Made by a program: the position numbers and the translations under genes. Source: Diplonema papillatum (lineage: Eukaryota; Euglenozoa; Diplonemea; Diplonemida; Diplonemidae). Taken from it: 64,000 nucleotides of DNA. Under the pieces are notes generated by a model. The model searched no databases and had not been told where the DNA came from. It worked only from the letters and a program-made list of their open reading frames with translations. This document shows positions 53,359-64,000 of this stretch, piece by piece (position 1 is the first letter of the stretch; every line of letters starts with the position of its first letter). The stretch spans positions 139,001-203,000 of the forward strand of contig JAPJBO010000176.1 of NCBI GenBank assembly GCA_030068145.1. The letters run 5' to 3'.

Positions 53359-54438
53359 TCAAGCGGCGAGGAGCTGCTGCCCGCGCAGCCGGGGAATGGC
53401 CGAAGGGGCTCGGTCGCGCAGGGGGTGCCTGAGGTGGAAGGCGCTGGGGTCCGCACGCCCGCTGCGCAAAGCCGCGTGGAGCTTGGGGGCAAGGTGCCGG
53501 ATGCGCAGGGCGCGGTCGGCCGAGAGCACGCGGGCCGTGCACACGGACCCGAGGTACCTGCCGGCCGGCGCCGCGTTGTAGCCGCCGCCTTCGGCGGCGT
53601 CGTCGTACACGACCGACGCGGCGTTCTCCACCCTGCAAGACGTGGCTACCTGCGAGCCCCCCCCCGGATTCCGCAGGCCGAGCACCTTCAACCCTCTGCA
53701 CGCCGGCTCCTCGTCGACTTCGTCGAGGCGCGACGCCTCCAGGCCGCTTTTTCCGCCGGGCCCTGCCGGCTCTTCCCCCCCCGCTGCAACCAGAGGAGGC
53801 GGCACCGACCCCGCGGCGGCAGCGGGCGCCCGGGTGTGCTGCCCAGCAGCGGGGGCGTCGGCGGGGGGGTCCGTCGTCTTCGGCGCCCGCAGCGCCTTGG
53901 CCATGCGCTTGAGGTCCCGGTCCGGCACCGACGGAGCGGGGAGCTGGGCGTGCAGGTCGGCTGGCAGCGAGGTCAGAAACTGGGTCAAGAAGAAGCGAAT
54001 GCCCTCCGTCGTTTGCTCGGTTTTCCGCAGCGCGGCTAGTCGGGCCTGCAGGTCGGAGAGGTGCTGCAGCGACGCTTCGTGCTGCTTCGAGACACGGTCA
54101 AGGGCTCGCTTCACTTCAGACACGGCGGAATCAGCTGTGTTGGCCGCGGCCGCGTGCGACCGAGGCGCTTCGTCCTTGTCCTTCGCCGCTTGCAACAGAC
54201 CCTCGATGTCGCTTTGCCGCATCGTCGTCACCACCCCGACAGTCTTCGTCTCCTTCCGGGCCGCCAGCGCGCACCGGAGAGCGAACTCCGCGTCCGACGC
54301 CAACTCTTCGCGGACGGTCGCGACGGCTGCCTTCGCGGCTTGGTCGCCCTTTTCCCGCAGCCCCTCGGCGACGCCTCCGACGGCCTCCGCCACGCCGGCG
54401 AACCCCGCCTCGACGCCCCGAGCGACGTCTTCGAGCAT
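53359..54438 (-). CDS. Coiled-coil protein of unknown function, ancestral start lost
   Basis: From the first remaining ATG (MLEDVARGVEAGF) the frame has 359 residues; it is open 36 codons further upstream to an AGG at 54546. In the rearranged copy to the right, the matching codon is ATG, followed by TAIPQPRGLQE. The protein has an Ala/Glu helical N-terminus, a heptad-like segment around residues 110-150 (SEVKRALDRVSKQHEASLQ), a helix FFLTQFLTSLPADL, a Pro/Ala linker, and a basic C-terminal part (RALRIRHLAPKL). No family is recognised. A TATA word stands about 45 bases before the lost ATG. The gene may use the downstream ATG, which removes an acidic stretch, or be a pseudogene. Confidence 0.65.
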   Translation of the reverse strand: MLEDVARGVEAGFAGVAEAVGGVAEGLREKGDQAAKAAVATVREELASDAEFALRCALAARKETKTVGVVTTMRQSDIEGLLQAAKDKDEAPRSHAAAANTADSAVSEVKRALDRVSKQHEASLQHLSDLQARLAALRKTEQTTEGIRFFLTQFLTSLPADLHAQLPAPSVPDRDLKRMAKALRAPKTTDPPADAPAAGQHTRAPAAAAGSVPPPLVAAGGEEPAGPGGKSGLEASRLDEVDEEPACRGLKVLGLRNPGGGSQVATSCRVENAASVVYDDAAEGGGYNAAPAGRYLGSVCTARVLSADRALRIRHLAPKLHAALRSGRADPSAFHLRHPLRDRAPSAIPRLRGQQLLAA

Positions 54439-54554
54439 GCCCTCGACGTCAGGAGGCTCGCGGGAAAGCTCCAATTCGACCTCGTCCTCATCTGAGCCGT
54501 CTTCGTCGTGTTCCTGCAGCCCACGGGGTTGCGGAATCGCGGTCCTGCACGGGG

Positions 54555-54740
54555 GTTTTTAGAGTGCAAGTTCACTTAAGAGATCCGGGGTTTTATAGTC
54601 TCCGGGTGAACCATTGTCGAAAAGGTGTCTTTCGGGTATCGTGTTTTAGTGTGCGTATCGTATCTGCGGTCTAGTGGCGGTGCGTGTGCTTGTGCCTGTG
54701 TCTTTGCTGCCTATTGCCGACTACTCGACTTCTTTTTATT
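54555..54740 (-). promoter_or_regulatory. TATA-containing upstream element (dispersed family)
   Basis: Read on the minus strand, CACCCGGAGACTATAAAACC is followed by CCGGATCTCTTAAG and GAACTTGCACTCTAAAAAC, ending 10 bases before the former start codon. The TATAAAA lies at 54591-54597. The whole block recurs at 930-1085, and shorter remnants recur at 22.4, 28.15, 32.3 and 55.1 kb. Position suggests a core promoter; dispersal suggests a mobile or duplicated origin. Confidence 0.5.
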
Positions 54741-54769
54741 TCCCTTCTCACTGGACCGCCTTGCAGCAG

Positions 54770-55125
54770 ACCCTCGTTGTCGCTTAGCCGTATCGTCGTC
54801 ACCACCCCGACAGCCTTCGTCTCCTTCCGGGCCGCCAGCGCACACCGGAGGGCGAACTCCACGTCCGACGTCAACTGAGGACGAGGTCGAATTGGAGCTC
54901 TCCCGCGAGTCTCCTGACGTCGAGAGCATGCTCGAAGACGTCGCTCGGGGCGTCGAGGCTTTCCCAGCGTGGCGGAGGCCGTTGGACGTCGCCGAGGGGC
55001 TGCGGGAAAAGGGCGAACAAGCCGCAAAGGCAGCCGTCGCGACCGTCGGCGAAGACATCTGAGCCGTCTTCGTCGTTTTCCTGCAGCCCACGGGGTTGCG
55101 GAATCGCGGTCATGCACGGGGTTTT
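54770..55125. pseudogene. Scrambled copy of the coiled-coil gene 5' end with an inversion
   Basis: Three pieces are visible. 54770-54878 is collinear with 54185-54300 of the gene. 54881-55057 is the segment coding LSRESPDVESMLEDV to AAKAAVATV, but in the opposite orientation. 55060-55113 returns to the original orientation with the N-terminal MTAIPQPRGLQENDEDGSD. This copy keeps ATG at 55113-55111. The upstream element follows at 55120 but lacks its TATA word. It is not translatable as a whole. Confidence 0.85.
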
Positions 55126-55179
55126 TGGACTGCAAGTTCACTTAGAGATCCGGGGTGACCTTTGTCGAGAAGGTTCGTG

Positions 55180-56335
55180 GATTGGTGTGCGTATCGTATC
55201 TGCGGTAGTGGTGGCAGTACGTGTGCTTGTGTGTGTGTTTAAGTTCAGGGCTTTGAGTGGGTAACGGCTGAATCGAAGTATAGCCCACTTGTCACTTTCA
55301 CCAGTCGGCTTTGAGTTTCCGACACGCTGCTTTTGGGTCCTGTGACTCCTCTCCGAAGGGTGGGTGGGGCGGGATCCTTCGGGGAACGGATAGAGCGTGG
55401 GAGGCGGTCAGCTTCTCCATCCGGCACTCGGCTCAAGACTTCTGTTTTCATCTTGCGGTGTTAGCTGCACGGGGAAATTACAACAAAACACGAGGGTTGT
55501 GATTACGAAATGGGGAGCCTGAGTATTTCGGCAGCAAAGATGGATCCGTTGTGACGTGTCGTTACTCTGGAGTCGCAGTGTCCGAGCTCCGACGCGGTGT
55601 TCGAACTTGTTCGGCATGAAGATGTGCACACTAGCGGAACTCACCTGCTTTAAGTTTCATGTAGTACGCTGCCAACTACTAATTTTTAGTACCAACAATG
55701 CATTGTTAACACAAAAAAGAGAGAGACGAGTTAGAGTGCAGGGACCATCTCTCCGGGGAGTATACGTCCGTACTACTACGGCGGGCGTAAGTCTTTACAT
55801 CGTGCGCGGTGCGAGCCGCGGCCCTGTCATAGATGATGATTGCACCGATGGTGGCGCAGCCGGGGGCGTTCTGACCGACGGGCGAGACCGCCTGGCAGGC
55901 GTGTGTCGACACGTTGTGTCGCGGGCTCTCCTTCTTTTGGCAAAAAGACATAACCCAGAGTGGGACGGTGCGGTGGACTGCAGTAACGGGTACCTAGATT
56001 CCAGAGAGGCGACCTCACGAACTACCTGACGAGCTGCCGCATGATGAAGACACTCTCTCAGGTGCATAATGGTGTGATCCGGTGACCTTACTTGGGTGCA
56101 CAAGGGTGTACTCGGGAAGTACTCAAGTACTTGGGAACTTGGGAAGTACTTGGAAAGTTCATGGGAAGTACCCAATGCAAAAAATCACCAGAAATCGCCA
56201 TTTTACCCTATTCGGGGTGATCCACAGTAGAAAACTTAACTTTCCATGAACTTACTAAGAACTGATCCACAGTAGAAAACTTAACTTTCCATGAACTTAT
56301 TAAGAACTTCCCAAGTACACCCTATGTATAATATT
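55180..56335. other. Intergenic with short direct repeats
   Basis: A 45-bp unit (GATCCACAGTAGAAAACTTA, CTTTCCATGAACTTA) occurs twice at 56219-56307. GGGAAGTACT recurs four times at 56114-56170. No gene supported. Confidence 0.55.
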
Positions 56336-56339
56336 ACGG

Positions 56340-56981
56340 TTAAAGCGAAGAACTGTGAGAGCGGTCAAACCTGGAAACTCGAAGGGGCTGCGTCGTTCCC
56401 GTGGATGTTAGCAAGTCGTTCGATGTGCGCTCGAGCTGGTCGAGAGAGGCGTGGACCGTGTGCATGATTCCGTTCAGCTGGGCGACCACACTTCGCATCT
56501 CTCTGCGCCCTTCAGCCTTCAGTTCGTCACGCAAGCGGGTCATCTGCTTCGCGTGGGTCCGTTTCGACTGCTTCAACTTGACCTCGTATTCATCGACAAG
56601 GGCCTGCTCTGACAGGCGCTTTCGTTCCTTCTCTCCTTGGGTCCACAACTCTCGCTCCTTCTTGACCGCCTTGATTGTAAGCTCCGAGTGCTCTTTCGCC
56701 ATGTCCTCCACTGAAAGCACCGTTTGCGTGAGGCACGCTTCCAGTGCAATGCGAAGAAACCCCAGGTTGAGGTCACCTCGAGCCAGGTCTGGTGCGACTG
56801 TCGCGAACAAGTCTACCACGGTGGGGTCGTTTGCCATGGCCAGGAGCTTTGCCTCTTCTGCATCTGGCAGCCCGAACGATCGGATGACCGCCATTCTCCT
56901 TACGCCACCACCGCCCCTACCATGACTAAATTCCATTTCGCTGCACGAGGTATCGCCCTCACTCAAATGCATGGATGTCAT
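56340..56981 (-). CDS. Small coiled-coil protein of unknown function
   Basis: A 213-codon frame from ATG. A second Met (MAVIRSFGLPDAEEAKLL) at about 56894 may be the true start, because the first 29 residues include a Gly/Arg-rich run. A short helical domain up to residue 95 is followed by about 90 residues of charged, Lys/Glu/Arg-rich heptad-like helix (KAVKKERELWTQGEKERKRL) and a Ser/Thr tail. No family recognised. It lies upstream of the coiled-coil gene on the same strand and is not obviously related to it. Confidence 0.6.
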   Translation of the reverse strand: MTSMHLSEGDTSCSEMEFSHGRGGGGVRRMAVIRSFGLPDAEEAKLLAMANDPTVVDLFATVAPDLARGDLNLGFLRIALEACLTQTVLSVEDMAKEHSELTIKAVKKERELWTQGEKERKRLSEQALVDEYEVKLKQSKRTHAKQMTRLRDELKAEGRREMRSVVAQLNGIMHTVHASLDQLERTSNDLLTSTGTTQPLRVSRFDRSHSSSL

Positions 56982-57039
56982 TGCCTTCGTGTACTCGGTA
57001 CCCAGCCTGGATGATATTGTTCATGCTCGATGAAGAGAT

Positions 57040-57115
57040 GTGAAAACGGGAGAGAAGTAAAGCAAGACCTGCCCCCTGCGCCTGCGGTCTCCGGCCTGCT
57101 TCGGCAGACGACACA
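57040..57115 (-). repeat. Dispersed repeat D4, copy 2
   Basis: The reverse complement reads GCCGGAGACCGCAGGCGCAG, GGGGCAGGTCTTGCTTTACT, matching 33755-33830. Confidence 0.65.
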
Positions 57116-57594
57116 TATTACTACCACTGCCGGATGGATGCGGGCAACTGCACCTTCGTTCAAGCGCGGCGTTGACGGTGGCTGGTCTTTGTAAGGGCTG
57201 CCTTGATGTTACTTTGATCAAACTCACACTAAGCTGAAACTACTACTACTACTAATGGTAGTTGGCGCCGGTCACACCGGTTGACCGTTGCGCCAACGCA
57301 TTTGGAGCTTTCGCAGTCGGATGAACCTTCGAAAAGAGAGTCGTTGTCATATTGTAGTTGGGTGGATATCTTTTTGAGAGTCCACAGTCCGGGCTGTTCC
57401 CGTAAGAAAGAGGGTGTGGAAGATGTGGGGTACGCGGGGAAGAGAGGGTGGGTCAGCGTGGGACAGAAAGCGGACAGTCATTGGTGTGCGCTTAGACACC
57501 CTGATCGGCAAAAAAGGTGCTTTTGTCCCTCTGTGAGCCGGTCCACCCCTCCCACACGAGAGGTGGATCTGGGTTCAGTGGCAGGCGTAAGCGT

Positions 57595-57700
57595 TCACCA
57601 AAAAAGACCCACTTTGCAGTTGTATTGTTTCTCCCCCTCTAGTTAGTCTCCTTCGAAGTTATCACAAGGCGGCCCGTCGAGTATTTTCGAGCTTTCGGCC
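57595..57700 (-). repeat. Dispersed repeat D1, 5' part
   Basis: The reverse complement holds AAAATACTCGACGGGC, ACTTCGAAGGAGAC, TAGAGGGGGAGAAACAATAC and AACTGCAAAGTGGGTC in D1 order. This is the only copy in the window on this strand. Confidence 0.7.
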
Positions 57701-57990
57701 TATACGTCCTAGGGAGTTCTTTCATCGAAGCGTGGCGTAGCCTTGGGACTTGGCCGCAGAGACGGACAGTTACAGAACAGAGCAGCCGGTAGAGGCGCTG
57801 TGTGTTAACTCATCCTTTGAGCAGACCTTCTACATAACGTAGAACGAGCGGTTCACCCTGCGTATGCCTGGCATAACGACATGACTGCGGTGTTCAAACA
57901 AACGCTACCTGCTCATCTTCTTCCATGCAGCCAGCGTTGTGTTGTCTACGGACGCCAACGCTTCCCTGGCAACACAGCAATGACTCTTTC
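57701..57990. other. Intergenic, nothing recognised
   Basis: No gene or repeat was seen. Confidence 0.4.
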
Positions 57991-58004
57991 ATCCAAGACT
58001 AGTA

Positions 58005-61000
58005 CAGGTGATGTGCTTCGTGCAGTTCGTCTCGTTGCGGCGACTTTGTTCTGGCACAGTTCGTCTCATTGCGGCGACTTTGTTCACTGCATACTGGCAC
58101 AGTTTGTCTCATTGCGGCGACTTTGTTCACTGCACACTGGCACAGTTCGTCTCATTGCGGCGACTTTGTTCACTGCACACTGGCACAGTCCGTCTCATTG
58201 CGGCGACTTTGTTCACTGCACACTGGCACAGTCCGTCTCATTGCGGCGACTTTGTTCACTGCACACTGGCACAGTCCGTCTCATTGCGGCGACTTTGTTC
58301 ACTGCACACTGGCACAGTCCGTCTCATTGCGGCGACTTTGTTCACTGCACACTGGCACAGTCCGTCTCATTGCGGCGACTTTGTTCACTGCACACTGGCA
58401 CAGTCCGTCTCATTGCGGCGACTTTGTTCACTGCACACTGGCACAGTCCGTCTCATTGCGGCGACTTTGTTCACTGCACACTGGCACAGTCCGTCTCATT
58501 GCGGCGACTTTGTTCACTGCACACTGGCACAGTCCGTCTCATTGCGGCGACTTTGTTCACTGCACACTGGCACAGTCCGTCTCATTGCGGCGACTTTGTT
58601 CACTGCACACTGGCACAGTTCGTCTCATTGCGGCGACTTTGTTCACTGCACACTGGCACAGTCCGTCTCATTGCGGCGACTTTGTTCACTGCACACTGGC
58701 ACAGTTTGTCTCATTGCGGCGACTTTGTTCACTGCACACTGGCACAGTCCGTCTCATTGCGGCGACTTTGTTCACTGCACACTGGCACAGTTCGTCTCAT
58801 TGCGGCGACTTTGTTCACTGCACACTGGCACAGTCCGTCTCATTGCGGCGACTTTGTTCACTGCACACTGGCACAGTCCGTCTCATTGCGGCGACTTTGT
58901 TCACTGCACACTGGCACAGTCCGTCTCATTGCGGCGACTTTGTTCACTGCACACTGGCACAGTCCGTCTCATTGCGGCGACTTTGTTCACTGCACACTGG
59001 TACAGTTCGTCTCATTGCGGCGACTTTGTTCACTGCACACTGGCACAGTCCGTCTCATTGCGGCGACTTTGTTCACTGCACACTGGCACAGTTTGTCTCA
59101 TTGCGGCGACTTTGTTCACTGCACACTGGCACAGCTCGTCTCATTGCGGCGACTTTGTTCACTGCACACTGGCACAGTTCGTCTCGCTGCGGCGACTTCG
59201 TTCACTGCACACTGGCACAGTCCGTCTCATTGCGGCGACTTTGTTCACTGCACACTGGCACAGTTTGTCTCATTGCGGCGACTTTGTTCACTGCACACTG
59301 GCACAGTCCGTCTCATTGCGGCGACTTTGTTCACTGCACACTGGCACAGTTCGTCTCATTGCGGCGACTTTGTTCACTGCACACTGGCACAGTCCGTCTC
59401 ATTGCGGCGACTTTGTTCACTGCACACTGGCACAGTTCGTCTCATTGCGGCGACTTTGTTCACTGCACACTGGCACAGTCCGTCTCATTGCGGCGACTTT
59501 GTTCACTGCACACTGGCACAGTCCGTCTCATTGCGGCGACTTTGTTCACTGCACACTGGCACAGTCCGTCTCATTGCGGCGACTTTGTTCACTGCACACT
59601 GGCACAGTCCGTCTCATTGCGGCGACTTTGTTCACTGCACACTGGCACAGTCCGTCTCATTGCGGCGACTTTGTTCACTGCACACTGGCACAGTCCGTCT
59701 CATTGCGGCGACTTTGTTCACTGCACACTGGCACAGTCCGTCTCATTGCGGCGACTTTGTTCACTGCACACTGGCACAGTCCGTCTCATTGCGGCGACTT
59801 TGTTCACTGCACACTGGCACAGTCCGTCTCATTGCGGCGACTTTGTTCACTGCACACTGGCACAGTTTGTCTCATTGCGGCGACTTTGTTCACTGCACAC
59901 TGGCACAGTCCGTCTCATTGCGGCGACTTTGTTCACTGCACACTGGCACAGTCCGTCTCATTGCGGCGACTTTGTTCACTGCACACTGGCACAGTCCGTC
60001 TCATTGCGGCGACTTTGTTCACTGCACACTGGCACAGTCCGTCTCATTGCGGCGACTTTGTTCACTGCACACTGGCACAGTCCGTCTCATTGCGGCGACT
60101 TTGTTCACTGCACACTGGCACAGTCCGTCTCATTGCGGCGACTTTGTTCACTGCACACTGGCACAGTCCGTCTCATTGCGGCGACTTTGTTCACTGCACA
60201 CTGGCACAGTCCGTCTCATTGCGGCGACTTTGTTCACTGCACACTGGCACAGTCCGTCTCATTGCGGCGACTTTGTTCACTGCACACTGGCACAGTCCGT
60301 CTCATTGCGGCGACTTTGTTCACTGCACACTGGCACAGTTCGTCTCATTGCGGCGACTTTGTTCACTGCACACTGGCACAGTCCGTCTCATTGCGGCGAC
60401 TTTGTTCACTGCACACTGGCACAGTCCGTCTCATTGCGGCGACTTTGTTCACTGCACACTGGCACAGTCCGTCTCATTGCGGCGACTTTGTTCACTGCAC
60501 ACTGGCACAGTCCGTCTCATTGCGGCGACTTTGTTCACTGCACACTGGCACAGTCCGTCTCATTGCGGCGACTTTGTTCACTGCACACTGGCACAGTCCG
60601 TCTCATTGCGGCGACTTTGTTCACTGCACACTGGCACAGTCCGTCTCATTGCGGCGACTTTGTTCACTGCACACTGGCACAGTCCGTCTCATTGCGGCGA
60701 CTTTGTTCACTGCACACTGGCACAGTCCGTCTCATTGCGGCGACTTTGTTCACTGCACACTGGCACAGTCCGTCTCATTGCGGCGACTTTGTTCACTGCA
60801 CACTGGCACAGTCCGTCTCATTGCGGCGACTTTGTTCACTGCACACTGGCACAGTCCGTCTCATTGCGGCGACTTTGTTCACTGCACACTGGCACAGTTC
60901 GTCTCATTGCGGCGACTTTGTTCACTGCACACTGGCACAGTCCGTCTCATTGCGGCGACTTTGTTCACTGCACACTGGCACAGTCCGTCTCATTGCGGCG

Positions 61001-64000
61001 ACTTTGTTCACTGCACACTGGCACAGTCCGTCTCATTGCGGCGACTTTGTTCACTGCACACTGGCACAGTCCGTCTCATTGCGGCGACTTTGTTCACTGC
61101 ACACTGGCACAGTTCGTCTCATTGCGGCGACTTTGTTCACTGCACACTGGCACAGTCCGTCTCATTGCGGCGACTTTGTTCACTGCACACTGGCACAGTC
61201 CGTCTCATTGCGGCGACTTTGTTCACTGCACACTGGCACAGTCCGTCTCATTGCGGCGACTTTGTTCACTGCACACTGGCACAGTCCGTCTCATTGCGGC
61301 GACTTTGTTCACTGCACACTGGCACAGTCCGTCTCATTGCGGCGACTTTGTTCACTGCACACTGGCACAGTCCGTCTCATTGCGGCGACTTTGTTCACTG
61401 CACACTGGCACAGTCCGTCTCATTGCGGCGACTTTGTTCACTGCACACTGGCACAGTCCGTCTCATTGCGGCGACTTTGTTCACTGCACACTGGCACAGT
61501 CCGTCTCATTGCGGCGACTTTGTTCACTGCACACTGGCACAGTCCGTCTCATTGCGGCGACTTTGTTCACTGCACACTGGCACAGTCCGTCTCATTGCGG
61601 CGACTTTGTTCACTGCACACTGGCACAGTCCGTCTCATTGCGGCGACTTTGTTCACTGCACACTGGCACAGTCCGTCTCATTGCGGCGACTTTGTTCACT
61701 GCACACTGGCACAGTCCGTCTCATTGCGGCGACTTTGTTCACTGCACACTGGCACAGTTCGTCTCATTGCGGCGACTTTGTTCACTGCACACTGGCACAG
61801 TCCGTCTCATTGCGGCGACTTTGTTCACTGCACACTGGCACAGTCCGTCTCATTGCGGCGACTTTGTTCACTGCACACTGGCACAGTCCGTCTCATTGCG
61901 GCGACTTTGTTCACTGCACACTGGCACAGTCCGTCTCATTGCGGCGACTTTGTTCACTGCACACTGGCACAGTCCGTCTCATTGCGGCGACTTTGTTCAC
62001 TGCACACTGGCACAGTCCGTCTCATTGCGGCGACTTTGTTCACTGCACACTGGCACAGTCCGTCTCATTGCGGCGACTTTGTTCACTGCACACTGGCACA
62101 GTCCGTCTCATTGCGGCGACTTTGTTCACTGCACACTGGCACAGTCCGTCTCATTGCGGCGACTTTGTTCACTGCACACTGGCACAGTCCGTCTCATTGC
62201 GGCGACTTTGTTCACTGCACACTGGCACAGTCCGTCTCATTGCGGCGACTTTGTTCACTGCACACTGGCACAGTCCGTCTCATTGCGGCGACTTTGTTCA
62301 CTGCACACTGGCACAGTCCGTCTCATTGCGGCGACTTTGTTCACTGCACACTGGCACAGTCCGTCTCATTGCGGCGACTTTGTTCACTGCACACTGGCAC
62401 AGTCCGTCTCATTGCGGCGACTTTGTTCACTGCACACTGGCACAGTCCGTCTCATTGCGGCGACTTTGTTCACTGCACACTGGCACAGTCCGTCTCATTG
62501 CGGCGACTTTGTTCACTGCACACTGGCACAGTCCGTCTCATTGCGGCGACTTTGTTCACTGCACACTGGCACAGTCCGTCTCATTGCGGCGACTTTGTTC
62601 ACTGCACACTGGCACAGTCCGTCTCATTGCGGCGACTTTGTTCACTGCACACTGGCACAGTCCGTCTCATTGCGGCGACTTTGTTCACTGCACACTGGCA
62701 CAGTCCGTCTCATTGCGGCGACTTTGTTCACTGCACACTGGCACAGTCCGTCTCATTGCGGCGACTTTGTTCACTGCACACTGGCACAGTCCGTCTCATT
62801 GCGGCGACTTTGTTCACTGCACACTGGCACAGTCCGTCTCATTGCGGCGACTTTGTTCACTGCACACTGGCACAGTCCGTCTCATTGCGGCGACTTTGTT
62901 CACTGCACACTGGCACAGTCCGTCTCATTGCGGCGACTTTGTTCACTGCACACTGGCACAGTCCGTCTCATTGCGGCGACTTTGTTCACTGCACACTGGC
63001 ACAGTCCGTCTCATTGCGGCGACTTTGTTCACTGCACACTGGCACAGTCCGTCTCATTGCGGCGACTTTGTTCACTGCACACTGGCACAGTCCGTCTCAT
63101 TGCGGCGACTTTGTTCACTGCACACTGGCACAGTCCGTCTCATTGCGGCGACTTTGTTCACTGCACACTGGCACAGTCCGTCTCATTGCGGCGACTTTGT
63201 TCACTGCACACTGGCACAGTCCGTCTCATTGCGGCGACTTTGTTCACTGCACACTGGCACAGTCCGTCTCATTGCGGCGACTTTGTTCACTGCACACTGG
63301 CACAGTCCGTCTCATTGCGGCGACTTTGTTCACTGCACACTGGCACAGTCCGTCTCATTGCGGCGACTTTGTTCACTGCACACTGGCACAGTCCGTCTCA
63401 TTGCGGCGACTTTGTTCACTGCACACTGGCACAGTCCGTCTCATTGCGGCGACTTTGTTCACTGCACACTGGCACAGTCCGTCTCATTGCGGCGACTTTG
63501 TTCACTGCACACTGGCACAGTCCGTCTCATTGCGGCGACTTTGTTCACTGCACACTGGCACAGTCCGTCTCATTGCGGCGACTTTGTTCACTGCACACTG
63601 GCACAGTCCGTCTCATTGCGGCGACTTTGTTCACTGCACACTGGCACAGTCCGTCTCATTGCGGCGACTTTGTTCACTGCACACTGGCACAGTCCGTCTC
63701 ATTGCGGCGACTTTGTTCACTGCACACTGGCACAGTCCGTCTCATTGCGGCGACTTTGTTCACTGCACACTGGCACAGTCCGTCTCATTGCGGCGACTTT
63801 GTTCACTGCACACTGGCACAGTCCGTCTCATTGCGGCGACTTTGTTCACTGCACACTGGCACAGTCCGTCTCATTGCGGCGACTTTGTTCACTGCACACT
63901 GGCACAGTCCGTCTCATTGCGGCGACTTTGTTCACTGCACACTGGCACAGTCCGTCTCATTGCGGCGACTTTGTTCACTGCACACTGGCACAGTCCGTCT
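58005..64000. repeat. 43-bp satellite array, continues past the window
   Basis: Nearly 140 head-to-tail units of 43 bp (CACAGTCCGTCTCATTGCGG, CGACTTTGTTCACTGCACAC, TGG). The first unit is shortened and lacks the CACTGCACA part. Variation is almost limited to two bases after CAGT, which read CC, TC or TT; TC and TT variants are frequent before about 59.9 kb and rare after it. No frame stays open. The period is not a multiple of three. It could be heterochromatin, a centromeric block or a subtelomeric block. Confidence 0.98.

Noticed and set aside
58005-64000. CRISPR-like array
   Set aside because: Units are head-to-tail without variable spacers, and the context is eukaryotic; it is a satellite.

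Overview
The window is nuclear DNA of a eukaryotic microbe. Evidence: GC-rich protein genes interrupted by GT-AG introns, a mitochondrial-type PPR protein, an Aha1-type Hsp90 co-chaperone, a giant RNF213/mysterin-like AAA+ protein, and abundant micro-, mini- and satellite repeats. There are no operons or ribosome-binding sites. A free-living protist, possibly an alveolate, is plausible, but I cannot name a species. Every gene I can support lies on the minus strand, so the text below reads right to left in coding order.

Layout by plus coordinate. 0-2.4 kb: gene-poor, with two related palindromes and a copy of a TATA-containing dispersed element. 2.45-6.8 kb: a putative mobile element bounded by inverted arrays of a short palindrome; it carries a 615-aa zinc-finger, transposase-like protein, a broken BED-finger gene and a 312-aa acidic-tailed protein. 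6.9-9.4 kb: homopolymer runs, inverted 20-bp arrays and a telomere-like block. 9.5-11.1 kb: a secreted GH43-like glycosidase gene with an in-frame TAA. 12.5-15.5 kb: a PPR-like protein with a very long glutamine-rich repeat. 16.8-19.7 kb: an Aha1-N protein with partial duplicates on both sides. 24.3-50.8 kb: one gene of six exons, with matching intron phases, encoding about 6,500 residues of RNF213-like protein. 52.1-55.1 kb: a coiled-coil gene with tandem copies of its 3' end and a scrambled, partly inverted copy of its 5' end. 56.3-57.0 kb: a small coiled-coil protein. 58.0-64.0 kb: a 43-bp satellite that runs off the window.

The dominant theme is local partial gene duplication. In at least four places the 3' part of a coding segment is repeated in tandem just downstream of itself, and internal or 5' pieces are copied nearby. 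The most interesting single gene is the RNF213-like protein. It keeps both active AAA+ modules and the C-terminal shell of the family, adds SPRY domains, and shows no recognisable RING or RZ finger. The most interesting unit is the inverted-repeat element at 2.45-6.8 kb. Exon joins are by eye from splice motifs, phase and family resemblance, without transcript data.
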